A program made the position numbers and the translations under genes. Positions 38,646 to 46,044 of a stretch of DNA of 64,000 nucleotides are shown here, in pieces; the first letter of the stretch is position 1, and each line of letters starts with the position of its first letter. This DNA is from Sphingomonas kaistensis. GTDB taxonomy: Bacteria; Pseudomonadota; Alphaproteobacteria; Sphingomonadales; Sphingomonadaceae. Location: contig NZ_CP145607.1 of assembly GCF_036884275.1 (NCBI RefSeq), positions 1,289,001 to 1,353,000 of the forward strand, read 5' to 3'. A model generated the notes under the pieces. The model had not been told where the DNA came from and made no database searches. It saw only the letters and a program-made list of their open reading frames with translations.

Positions 38646-39182
38646 ATGTCCCGTATCGGCAAAAAGCCGGTCCCGGTTCCGACCGGGGTGACGGCGAACC
38701 TCGAAGGCCAGACGCTCAGCGTCAAGGGCCCCAAGGGCACTCTTTCGATGAAGGTCCTCGATGACCTGGTCCGTACCTCGGTCGAGGACGGTCAGATCAG
38801 CGTGCAGCCGGTCAACGACAGCCAGCGTTCGCGCGCGGCGTGGGGCATGCAGCGCACCAACGTGCTGAACCTCGTCACCGGCGTGACCGAAGGGTTCACC
38901 AAGGTGCTCGAGATCACCGGCGTCGGCTATCGCGCCGCGGCCCAGGGCAAGAACCTGAAGCTGCAGCTCGGCTACAGCCACGACGTCAACTACGCGATCC
39001 CCGAAGGCATCGACGTCAAGACTCCCGACCCCAACACGGTCGAGATCAGCGGCATCGACAAGCAGAAGGTCGGTCAGGTCGCGGCCGAGATCCGTCGCTG
39101 GCGCAAGCCCGAGCCGTATAAGGGCAAGGGCATCAAGTATCGCGGCGAGTTCATCTTCCGCAAGGAAGGGAAGAAGAAGTAA
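38646..39182 (+). CDS. rplF: 50S ribosomal protein L6
   Basis: A 178-residue L6. It starts [31 protein letters not shown] and ends with the conserved [19 protein letters not shown] segment. The in-frame upstream reading from 38589 overlaps rpsH and was rejected. It overlaps rplR by one base. Confidence 0.97.
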   Translation: MSRIGKKPVPVPTGVTANLEGQTLSVKGPKGTLSMKVLDDLVRTSVEDGQISVQPVNDSQRSRAAWGMQRTNVLNLVTGVTEGFTKVLEITGVGYRAAAQGKNLKLQLGYSHDVNYAIPEGIDVKTPDPNTVEISGIDKQKVGQVAAEIRRWRKPEPYKGKGIKYRGEFIFRKEGKKK

Positions 39183-39535
39183 TGGCCAAGCTTTCCCTCT
39201 TCGAACGTCGCCGGCGCCGCGTGCGCACGGCGCTGCGGGCCCGCTCGGCCGGCAAGCCGCGCTTGTCGGTTCACCGTTCGGGTCGTCATATCTACGCCCA
39301 GATCATCGATGACGCCGCCGGCCACACGGTCGCCGCCGCTTCGACCCTGGACAAGGATCTGCGCGGCACCGCCAATGCGACCACCGAGGGCGCCAAGCTC
39401 GTCGGCAAGACCCTGGCCGAGCGTGCCAAGGCTGCCGGCGTCGACCGGGTCGTGTTCGACCGCGGTGGCTTCCTGTTCCATGGCCGGGTCAAGGCCCTCG
39501 CCGATGCCGCCCGTGAAGGCGGGCTGGAGTTCTAA
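39182..39535 (+). CDS. rplR: 50S ribosomal protein L18
   Basis: A 117-residue L18, the 5S rRNA partner. It shows [35 protein letters not shown] and a C-terminal [31 protein letters not shown]. Two bases separate it from rpsE. Confidence 0.97.
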   Translation: MAKLSLFERRRRRVRTALRARSAGKPRLSVHRSGRHIYAQIIDDAAGHTVAAASTLDKDLRGTANATTEGAKLVGKTLAERAKAAGVDRVVFDRGGFLFHGRVKALADAAREGGLEF

Positions 39536-39537
39536 GA

Positions 39538-40314
39538 ATGGCTGACGAAACCCAGAACCCGCAGGCCGCCGGCACCGAGCCGCCCGCGGCGACCAATCCG
39601 CAGGGCACCCCGGAAACGGTGGCGGCTGCCGAGACTGCTCCGGCGCAGCAGGACAATCGTGGTCCTCGTGGCGGCAATCGCGGCGGTCGCGGCGGTGGCC
39701 GTGACGGTGGTCGCGGTGGCAATCGTGGTGGACGTCGTGACGACCGCCGTGGCGGCCGTGGCGGCGACGACGATGGCGGCGAGGAGCTGATCGAAAAGCT
39801 CGTCCACATCAACCGCGTCTCCAAGACCGTGAAGGGTGGTAAGCGCTTCGGCTTTGCCGCGCTGGTCGTGGTCGGCGACGGCAAGGGTCGTGCGGGCTTC
39901 GGTCACGGCAAGGCCCGCGAAGTGCCGGAAGCCATCAGCAAGGCGACCGCGGCGGCCAAGAAGGCCATGATCCGCGTTCCGCTGCGCGACGGCCGCACCC
40001 TGCACCATGATGGCAACGGCCATTTCGGCGCGGGCAAGGTGACCGTTCGTTCGGCGCCGAGCGGCACCGGCATCATCGCGGGTGGCCCGATGCGCGCCAT
40101 CTTCGAAAGCCTGGGCGTGGCCGACGTGGTGACCAAGTCGGTCGGCACCTCGAACCCGTACAACATGATCCGGGCGACCTTCGAGGCGCTCAAGGAACAG
40201 ACCAGCCCCCGTTCGGTGGCGCAGCGTCGCGGCAAGAAGGTCGCCGACCTGCTCGGCCGTTCTGGCGTGAGCCAGGCGGAGGCCGAGGCCACCGCCGACA
40301 GCATCACGGAGTAA
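39538..40314 (+). CDS. rpsE: 30S ribosomal protein S5 with RGG-rich N-terminal extension
   Basis: A 258-residue S5, well over the roughly 165 residues of the E. coli protein. The normal S5 fold begins near residue 82 ([20 protein letters not shown]) and includes [20 protein letters not shown] and [20 protein letters not shown]. Residues 1-38 are Ala/Pro/Thr/Gln-rich, and residues 41-78 form a low-complexity run of RGG, GRGG and RDDRRGG repeats that look like an RNA-binding RGG box. The extension is in frame with a clear ATG two bases after rplR, so it is real coding sequence. S5 works in decoding fidelity and mRNA unwinding at the entry pore. Confidence 0.95.
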   Translation: MADETQNPQAAGTEPPAATNPQGTPETVAAAETAPAQQDNRGPRGGNRGGRGGGRDGGRGGNRGGRRDDRRGGRGGDDDGGEELIEKLVHINRVSKTVKGGKRFGFAALVVVGDGKGRAGFGHGKAREVPEAISKATAAAKKAMIRVPLRDGRTLHHDGNGHFGAGKVTVRSAPSGTGIIAGGPMRAIFESLGVADVVTKSVGTSNPYNMIRATFEALKEQTSPRSVAQRRGKKVADLLGRSGVSQAEAEATADSITE

Positions 40315-40320
40315 CGTAAC

Positions 40321-40497
40321 GTGGCGACCATCAAGATCACCCAGACCGGTTCGCCGATCCGTCGCGACAAGACCCAGCGCGCGACGCTGGTCGGTCTCGG
40401 CCTCAACAAGATGCACCGCACCGTGGAAGTGGAAGAGACCCCCGAGGTCCTCGGCCAGATCCGCAAGGTGGCGCATCTGCTGAGCGTCGAAAAGTAG
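40321..40497 (+). CDS. rpmD: 50S ribosomal protein L30
   Basis: A 58-residue L30 starting at GTG 40321: [30 protein letters not shown], then [28 protein letters not shown]. These are the family landmarks GSPIRR and LGLNKM. It begins six bases after rpsE and ends immediately before a terminator-like hairpin. The small size and GTG start make it easy to miss. Confidence 0.95.
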   Translation: MATIKITQTGSPIRRDKTQRATLVGLGLNKMHRTVEVEETPEVLGQIRKVAHLLSVEK

Positions 40498-40505
40498 TTG
40501 GAATC

Positions 40506-40533
40506 GAGCCTCTGCCGGTGCAGGGGCTCTTTT
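40506..40533 (+). terminator. Intrinsic terminator inside the spc operon (rpmD-rplO gap)
   Basis: GAGCCTCTGC (40506-40515) pairs with GCAGGGGCTC (40520-40529) around CGGT, with one G:U pair, and is followed by TTTTCCGTTT. It starts nine bases after the rpmD stop. By form it is a full intrinsic terminator, although rplO and secY lie downstream in the same direction, so it may act as an attenuator. Confidence 0.8.
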
Positions 40534-40550
40534 CCGTTTCAATCCACAGT

Positions 40551-40580
40551 GACCGGGCTCCCGCCTTGGCGGGGGTCCGG
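40551..40580 (+). repeat. Second dyad in the rpmD-rplO gap
   Basis: CCGGGCTCCCGCC (40553-40565) can pair with GGCGGGGGTCCGG (40568-40580) with two or three weak pairs and a very short loop. It resembles the CGGGGTCC-type palindrome at 41183-41236. It lies 33 bp before the rplO start and may cap the downstream message. Confidence 0.45.
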
Positions 40581-40612
40581 ATGCGCGCAAAAAGCGAAAG
40601 CGAGTGCAAACC

Positions 40613-41179
40613 ATGACTCTCAAGCTCAACGACCTCCGCGACAATCCCGGCGCCCGCAAGGACAAGGTCCGTGTCGGCCGCGGTATCGGTTCGGGTGTCG
40701 GCAAGACTGCTGGGCGCGGCCAGAAGGGCCAGAAGAGCCGTTCGGGCGTGTCGATCAAGGGCTTCGAAGGCGGCCAGATGCCGCTTCACATGCGGCTGCC
40801 GAAGCGCGGCTTCAACAACATCTTCGCGCGCGATCATGCCGAAGTGAACCTTGGCGCGATCCAGAAGCTGGTCGATGCCGGCACGCTCGACGCGGGCAGC
40901 ACCGTCGACCATGACGCGCTCAAGGCCGCTGGCGTTGGTCGCGGCGGCAAGGACGGCGTTCGCATCCTCGGCAAGGGCGATTATTCGGCCAAGCTCAACT
41001 TCAAGGTCGCCGGCGTCAGCAAGGGCGCCCGTGAAGCGATCGAAAAGGCCGGCGGCACCGTCGAGCTGATCGAGCGCAAGGACAAGGCCGAGCTGGCCAA
41101 GGCCAAGAAGGGCAAGACTCGCGAAGCGCGCCTCGCCGACAAGTCGTCCAAGCAGGACGCGGCCAAGGCGGCCAAGTAA
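40613..41179 (+). CDS. rplO: 50S ribosomal protein L15
   Basis: A 188-residue L15, longer than the roughly 145 residues of E. coli. It starts [45 protein letters not shown] by family alignment and includes [19 protein letters not shown]. The C-terminal 35 residues are a Lys/Ala-rich extension ([24 protein letters not shown]). ATG 40613 is preferred over GTG 40604. It is separated from rpmD by 115 bp containing two hairpins. Confidence 0.96.
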   Translation: MTLKLNDLRDNPGARKDKVRVGRGIGSGVGKTAGRGQKGQKSRSGVSIKGFEGGQMPLHMRLPKRGFNNIFARDHAEVNLGAIQKLVDAGTLDAGSTVDHDALKAAGVGRGGKDGVRILGKGDYSAKLNFKVAGVSKGAREAIEKAGGTVELIERKDKAELAKAKKGKTREARLADKSSKQDAAKAAK

Positions 41180-41182
41180 GCC

Positions 41183-41236
41183 GTCACCCGGCGAAGGCCG
41201 GGGTCCGCGTCAGGACCCCAGCCTTCGCCGCCTGAC
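41183..41236. repeat. Long REP-like palindrome between rplO and secY
   Basis: GTCACCCGGCGAAGGCCGGGGTCC (41183-41206) and GGACCCCAGCCTTCGCCGCCTGAC (41213-41236) are inverted copies matching at 21 of 24 positions around a 6-base loop. Each arm has the GGCGAAGGCCGGGG core common in dispersed palindromes of high-GC alphaproteobacteria. It may terminate, protect the rplO 3' end, or both. Confidence 0.7.
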
Positions 41237-41245
41237 CGACGGCGC

Positions 41246-41273
41246 TTACATCAGGCGCGTCAACGCCTATATG
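41246..41273 (+). promoter_or_regulatory. Putative secY promoter
   Basis: TTACAT (41246-41251) and TATATG (41268-41273) are spaced 16 bp and lie directly after the REP-like palindrome, about 32 bp before the secY ATG. An independent promoter here would explain how secY-adk are expressed past the upstream hairpins. The match to consensus is moderate. Confidence 0.4.
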
Positions 41274-41305
41274 GGCCCCTTTCGGGGGTAGGGACGAACA
41301 AGCAC

Positions 41306-42676
41306 ATGGCAAGCCAAGCCGAACAACTGGCTTCGAACATCAGCCTCGCCAATTTCGGCAAGGCGACCGAGCTCAAGAAGCGCATCTGGTTCACGATCGG
41401 TGCGCTGATCCTGTTCCGGCTGTTGAGCCACGTGCCGATGCCGGGCATCGACCCGCGCGCCATGGCTCAGCTGTTCAACACGCAGCGCGGCGGCGTCCTC
41501 GATTTCTTCAACACCTTCTCGGGCGGCAGCCTGGAGCGGATGAGCATCATCGCGCTCGGCGTCATGCCCTACATCACCGCATCGATCGTGGTGCAGCTTG
41601 GCGCGACCATGTACGCGCCGCTGATGGCCCTCAAGAAAGAGGGCGAGACCGGGCGCAAGAAGCTCAACCAATACACCCGCTTCCTGACGGTCGCGCTGAC
41701 CATGGTGCAGGGTTATTTCATCGCGGTCGGCCTCGAAGGGCTCGGCGCCAATCAGAGCATCGCCGCGGTGGTCGATCCCGGCATTCTGTTCCGGGTTGCC
41801 GCCACCATCAGCCTCGTCGGCGGCACCCTGTTCCTGATGTGGATCGGTGAGCAGATCACCAGCCGCGGGATCGGCAACGGCATCAGCCTGATCATCATGG
41901 CCGGCATCGTCGCCACCTTGCCGCGCACGCTGGCGCAATTGTTCGAAGGCGGCCGCAGCAACACCATCGACCCGCTGCTGATCATCCTGGTGATCGCGCT
42001 GGTCGTCGGCCTAATCCTGTTCATCTGCTTCATGGAACGCGCCCAGCGCCGCGTCCTGATCCAGTATCCCAAGCGCGCCACGGCCCGCGGGATGATGGCG
42101 CAGGAGCGCTCGCACCTGCCGATCAAGATCAACACTGCCGGCGTCATCCCGCCGATCTTCGCCTCCTCGCTACTGCTGATGCCGCTGACCGTCATCCAGA
42201 TGGCCGGTGCGACCCCGGGGGCCGAAGGCCAGTCGGAATGGCTGGTGACGCTCAGCACCTATCTGCAGCACGGCAGCCCGGTGTTCATGACCCTTTACGG
42301 GCTCGGCATCATCTTCTTCTGTTTCTTCTACACCTCGGTGCAGTTCAACTCGGAAGAAACTGCCGACAACCTGAAGAAGCATGGCGGCTTTATCCCGGGC
42401 GTTCGTCCTGGCAAGGCGACCGAAAGCTATTTCGATCACCTGCTGACCCGGCTGACGGTGATCGGCGCGGCCTATCTGACCCTGATCTGCCTCGTGCCCG
42501 AGATCATGTTCACCCAGGCCGGCATTCCCTTCTATCTCGGCGGCACCAGCCTGCTCATCGTTGTCAATGTGACGATGGACACAGTCAGCCAGATTCAGGG
42601 CCATCTCATCGCCCACCAATATGGTGACCTCATCAAGAAGGCGAAGCTGAAGGGCGGGCGGCCGGCGCGCCGCTGA
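41306..42676 (+). CDS. secY: Preprotein translocase subunit SecY
   Basis: A 456-residue core of the Sec channel with ten transmembrane helices. Family segments are LKKRIWFTIGALILFRL, the helix 2 region LGVMPYITASIVVQL, LTMVQGYFIAVGLEGLG, the cytoplasmic loop FMERAQRRVLIQYPKRA, and the C-terminal RGGTSLLIV-type stretch GGTSLLIVVNVTMDTVSQIQGHLIAHQY. It is the distal gene of the spc block, with a 126-bp gap before it. Confidence 0.96.
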   Translation: MASQAEQLASNISLANFGKATELKKRIWFTIGALILFRLLSHVPMPGIDPRAMAQLFNTQRGGVLDFFNTFSGGSLERMSIIALGVMPYITASIVVQLGATMYAPLMALKKEGETGRKKLNQYTRFLTVALTMVQGYFIAVGLEGLGANQSIAAVVDPGILFRVAATISLVGGTLFLMWIGEQITSRGIGNGISLIIMAGIVATLPRTLAQLFEGGRSNTIDPLLIILVIALVVGLILFICFMERAQRRVLIQYPKRATARGMMAQERSHLPIKINTAGVIPPIFASSLLLMPLTVIQMAGATPGAEGQSEWLVTLSTYLQHGSPVFMTLYGLGIIFFCFFYTSVQFNSEETADNLKKHGGFIPGVRPGKATESYFDHLLTRLTVIGAAYLTLICLVPEIMFTQAGIPFYLGGTSLLIVVNVTMDTVSQIQGHLIAHQYGDLIKKAKLKGGRPARR

Positions 42677-42740
42677 TGCTTGACGGGGTCCGCCGTGACC
42701 CCGACAAGCGAGCCTTAGCTACCAGGGGAGCGTTTCGGTC

Positions 42741-43385
42741 TTGGATATCATCCTGTTGGGACCGCCGGGTGCGGGCAAGGGCACACAGTCGCAGCGGCTG
42801 GTCGAGACCCGCGGCATGGTCCAGCTATCGACCGGCGACATGCTGCGTGCGGCGGTGAAGGCCGGCACCCCGGTCGGGCTCAAGGCCAAGGCGGTCATGG
42901 AAGCGGGTGAGCTGGTCAGCGACGCGATCGTCTCCGCGCTGATCGGCGAGCATCTCGACCAGAGCCGCGACAAGGGCGCGATCTTCGACGGCTTTCCGCG
43001 CACCCAGCATCAGGCCGAAGCGCTCGACATCCTGCTCGACGAGCGCGGCCGCAAGCTTGCGTACGTGATCGAGCTCGAGGTCGACGAGGAGGCGCTGGTC
43101 GAACGCATCACCGGCCGCTTCACCTGCGCGTCGTGCGGGGCGCCCTATCACGAGCGGTTCCGGCCGACGCAGATCCAGGATCAGTGCGACGTCTGCGGCG
43201 GACATGAATTCAAGCGCCGTCCCGACGACAACGAACAGACCGTGCGCACCCGCATGGCCGAATATCGCGCCAAGACCGCTCCGATCCTGCCTTATTACGA
43301 AGCCCGCGGGCTGGTGGCCCGGGTCGACGGCATGGCCAGCATGGACGAGGTCACCCGCCAGATCGACACGGTGCTCGACAGGTAA
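42741..43385 (+). CDS. adk: Adenylate kinase with zinc-type LID
   Basis: A 214-residue nucleoside monophosphate kinase. It has the P-loop LLGPPGAGKGTQS, the NMP-binding LSTGDMLRAAV, DGFPRTQHQAEAL, and a long LID. The LID holds four cysteines (CASCGAPYH and CDVCGGHEF), which fit the structural zinc site of many long adenylate kinases. The start appears to be TTG 42741, with GGGGAG 12-17 bases upstream; no ATG or GTG in frame fits the family N-terminus MDIILLGPP. The usual rpsM-rpsK-rpoA-rplQ genes do not follow. Confidence 0.93.
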   Translation: MDIILLGPPGAGKGTQSQRLVETRGMVQLSTGDMLRAAVKAGTPVGLKAKAVMEAGELVSDAIVSALIGEHLDQSRDKGAIFDGFPRTQHQAEALDILLDERGRKLAYVIELEVDEEALVERITGRFTCASCGAPYHERFRPTQIQDQCDVCGGHEFKRRPDDNEQTVRTRMAEYRAKTAPILPYYEARGLVARVDGMASMDEVTRQIDTVLDR

Positions 43386-43431
43386 GCCGGCTTACGGCAC
43401 GTTCTTCCTCGCTTGAGGGAGGGACAAGATC

Positions 43432-43974
43432 GTGCCGCTGACCGTCCGTCTGTTTGCAGCCACGGTGCTGCTGGCGCTGGCCGCACCGGGCCATGCCTCG
43501 GTTTCCGCCGTTTCGCCCAATGGCTTTGTCAGTTCCCACAGCCTCGCCCTGCCCGGCGTGTCGGCGGCACAGGCGTATCGCCGGTTCGTCGCGCTTCCCG
43601 CCTGGTGGGACCCGGCGCACAGCTATTCGGGCAAGGCGTCGGCACTGAGCTTCGATGCCAGGGCGGGGGGCTGCTGGTGCGAGCGGCTCGACGGCGGCGG
43701 AAGCGTGGAGCACATGCGCGTCTTGCTGGTCCAGCCGGCCAAGCGGCTGGTGATGAGCGGCGGGCTCGGGCCGTTGCTCTATCAGGGCGTCGCGGCGACG
43801 ATGGATGTGGGCTTCGCCGACACTGCTTCGGGTGCGTCCGTCACGATCCATTATCGCGTCGCGGGCTTTGCGGAGGGCGGCGCCGACAAGCTTGCCGGAC
43901 CGGTCGACGCCGTGCTTGCGGCCGGCGTCGCGCGCTATGCGGCCTATGCGCGTTCCAGCGTGACGAAGGCGTAG
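43432..43974 (+). CDS. Exported SRPBCC-domain protein
   Basis: A 180-residue secreted protein with signal peptide (1-22, ending GHAS) and a START/polyketide cyclase-like fold: SAAQAYRRFVALPAWWDPAHSYSGKASALSFD, CWCERLDGGGSVEHMRV, and the C-terminal helix VDAVLAAGVARYAAYARS. The WWDPAHSYSG segment is typical of this AHSA1-like subgroup. It starts at GTG 43432. Its final 31 bases overlap the end of folA on the other strand. Ligand unknown. Confidence 0.78.
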   Translation: MPLTVRLFAATVLLALAAPGHASVSAVSPNGFVSSHSLALPGVSAAQAYRRFVALPAWWDPAHSYSGKASALSFDARAGGCWCERLDGGGSVEHMRVLLVQPAKRLVMSGGLGPLLYQGVAATMDVGFADTASGASVTIHYRVAGFAEGGADKLAGPVDAVLAAGVARYAAYARSSVTKA

Positions 43975-44423
43975 GCGGGGCTGGCTCCGTCGGCGCCATG
44001 CTCCTCCCGGAAGGTCTCCCGCCAGAAGCCGCTGTCGCGCGGGTCGGGCATCGCCGTGTCGCCGTCGATATCGGCCAGGACCTCGGTCAGTTCGACCCGC
44101 TCGGCAAAGGCCAGGCCGAGGCCGAAGATTTCCGCGCCGCCGATGATGCTGACGTCGTCCGGCGCGGCCAGCGCAAAGGCGTCGGGCAAGGAATGCGCCA
44201 CCTCGGCGCCCTCGGCTCGCCAGTCGCGGTCGCGCGTGATCACGATGTGCCGGCGCCTAGGCAGTAGCCCGGGCAGGCTGTCGAAGGTCTTGCGGCCCAT
44301 CACCATCGCGGTGCCGAGTGTCAGCCGCTTGAAGCGCTTCAAATCCTCGGGAAGGTGCCAGGGGAGGGTTCCGTCGCGACCGATGACCCCGTTCCGCGCG
44401 CGGGCGACAACCAGCTGGATCAT
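43944..44423 (-). CDS. folA: Dihydrofolate reductase
   Basis: A 159-residue enzyme making tetrahydrofolate with NADPH. It begins MIQLVVARARNGVIGRDGTLPWHLPEDLKRFK, with the catalytic acidic region in LPWHLPEDL, then AMVMGRKTFDSLP, RRRHIVITRD and SIIGGAEIFGLGL. An in-frame extension to 44603 lacks family similarity, so ATG 44423 is chosen. The 3' end overlaps the SRPBCC gene by 31 bases. It is divergent from the FAD oxidoreductase gene. Confidence 0.92.
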   Translation of the reverse strand: MIQLVVARARNGVIGRDGTLPWHLPEDLKRFKRLTLGTAMVMGRKTFDSLPGLLPRRRHIVITRDRDWRAEGAEVAHSLPDAFALAAPDDVSIIGGAEIFGLGLAFAERVELTEVLADIDGDTAMPDPRDSGFWRETFREEHGADGASPAYAFVTLERA

Positions 44424-44601
44424 GCTTGCACCTTCATGACGCTGTCTTGGCCGCTGACCCCGGCTTGAACAATAGGGAAGCGTTTGCCATCCCGGTGCCC
44501 ATGCCGATCGTCCGCCAGACCCTCGTTGCCCTGCCGCCCATCTCGCGCCGTGGAAAGCGAAGTGGACAAAGTAGACCCTGTGTCTTTTTGGCCTGCGCGG
44601 C

Positions 44602-46002
44602 ATGACCCTCGCCGCCTTTTGTGCTGCCCTCGCCGATCAGCTTCCTGCCAATGCGATCGTCACCGATCCCGGCGACATCGCCCCGTGGCTGACCGACTGG
44701 CGCGGCCGCTGGACGGGGACGAGCCCGCTGCTGCTGCAACCGTCCACCACCGAGGAAGTGGCGGTGATCGTCCGGGCCGCCGAAGCGCATGGCGTCGGGC
44801 TCGTCCCCCAAGGCGGCAACAGCTCGATGGTCGGCGGCGCGACCCCGCCGGCGGACGGCTCGGCGGTGCTGCTGTCGCTGCGGCGCCTGAACCGCCTGCG
44901 CAGTCTCGACTCCGATCATGCAGTCGCCGAAGCCGGGGTCATCCTCGACACCCTGCAACAGGCCGCGGCGGGGGAGGGCGCTCGCTTCCCGCTCGATCTC
45001 GGGGCAAGGGGATCGGCCACCGTCGGCGGGCTTGCGGCGACCAATGCCGGTGGGACGCAGGTGCTGCGCTTCGGGACCATGCGGGCGCAGGTGCTGGGGA
45101 TGGAATCCGTGCTGTCGGGCGGGCTCGTCCACGACAGTCTTGGCGGGCTGAAAAAGGACAATCGCGGGGTCAGCCTCGACCATCTGCTGATCGGGGCGGA
45201 AGGAACGCTCGGGATCATCACCGCGCTGCGTCTGCGGTTGGTGCCGGGCGCCGGACAGCGCGGCGCGGCGTGGGTCGGGGTAGCGAACCCACACCACGCG
45301 CTGGCGCTGCTTCGCTGTCTCGAGGCCGCAACCGATACGATCGAAGGCTTCGAACTCATCCCCGATGTCAGCCTCACCCGCGTTCTCGAGCACATCCCGC
45401 AAACCCGCGCCCCGCTGACAACCAACGCGCCGTGGCACGTGCTGATCGAGGCCGTCACCGGTGCCGCCGAAGAGCCGCCGCAACAGCTGCTCGAGCGGTT
45501 GCTGGGCGAGTCGACCGATCTACTCACCGACGCAGTGATCGCCCAGAGCGACGCACAGACCGAAGCCTTGTGGCGGCTCCGCCATTCGATCTCGGAGGCC
45601 GAACGCGCGGCCGGCCCGGCGGCGCAGCATGACATTTCGCTGCCGATCGACCGGGTGCCGGGCTTCCTCCTCGACGAAGCCCGACTGATCGAGCGGCGTT
45701 TTCCCGGCACCAAGGCCAGCGGCTACGGCCACCTCGGCGACGGCAACGTCCATTTCCACGTCCGCGCGCCCGCTGGCGCGCCACCGGGCTGGGCCGACAG
45801 CGCCGAGGGCAAGGCGGTCAGCGCCTTTGTCCACGATCTCGTCACCGCGGCGGGCGGCTCGATCTCGGCCGAACACGGCATCGGCCAGATGAAGAAAGAC
45901 GAGCTTGCCCGTCTCGCGCCGCCGGCGCGGATGCAGGCGCTCCGGGCAATCAAGGCGGCGATGGACCCCCACGGCGTCTTCAATCCCGGCAAGCTGGTCT
46001 AA
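44602..46002 (+). CDS. FAD-linked D-2-hydroxyacid dehydrogenase-type oxidoreductase
   Basis: A 466-residue flavoprotein of the GlcD/D-lactate/D-2-hydroxyglutarate dehydrogenase family. The PCMH FAD-binding domain has GVGLVPQGGNSSMVGGATP and LGARGSATVGGLAATNAGGTQVLRFG; the FAD-oxidase C domain has GHLGDGNVHFHV, with metal/substrate histidines, and ISAEHGIGQMKKDEL. The substrate is not fixed by sequence; D-2-hydroxyglutarate or D-lactate are most likely. It starts at ATG 44602 and is followed 42 bp later by mfd. Confidence 0.87.
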   Translation: MTLAAFCAALADQLPANAIVTDPGDIAPWLTDWRGRWTGTSPLLLQPSTTEEVAVIVRAAEAHGVGLVPQGGNSSMVGGATPPADGSAVLLSLRRLNRLRSLDSDHAVAEAGVILDTLQQAAAGEGARFPLDLGARGSATVGGLAATNAGGTQVLRFGTMRAQVLGMESVLSGGLVHDSLGGLKKDNRGVSLDHLLIGAEGTLGIITALRLRLVPGAGQRGAAWVGVANPHHALALLRCLEAATDTIEGFELIPDVSLTRVLEHIPQTRAPLTTNAPWHVLIEAVTGAAEEPPQQLLERLLGESTDLLTDAVIAQSDAQTEALWRLRHSISEAERAAGPAAQHDISLPIDRVPGFLLDEARLIERRFPGTKASGYGHLGDGNVHFHVRAPAGAPPGWADSAEGKAVSAFVHDLVTAAGGSISAEHGIGQMKKDELARLAPPARMQALRAIKAAMDPHGVFNPGKLV

Positions 46003-46044
46003 AGGGCGGCAGGAACAGCGGCGGGGGCGACCCGTTCCGCGATT

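Noticed and set aside
39655..39775. Short GC-rich tandem repeats as a CRISPR or VNTR array
   Set aside because: The repeats are irregular, lack unique spacers and are in frame as the RGG region of rpsE.
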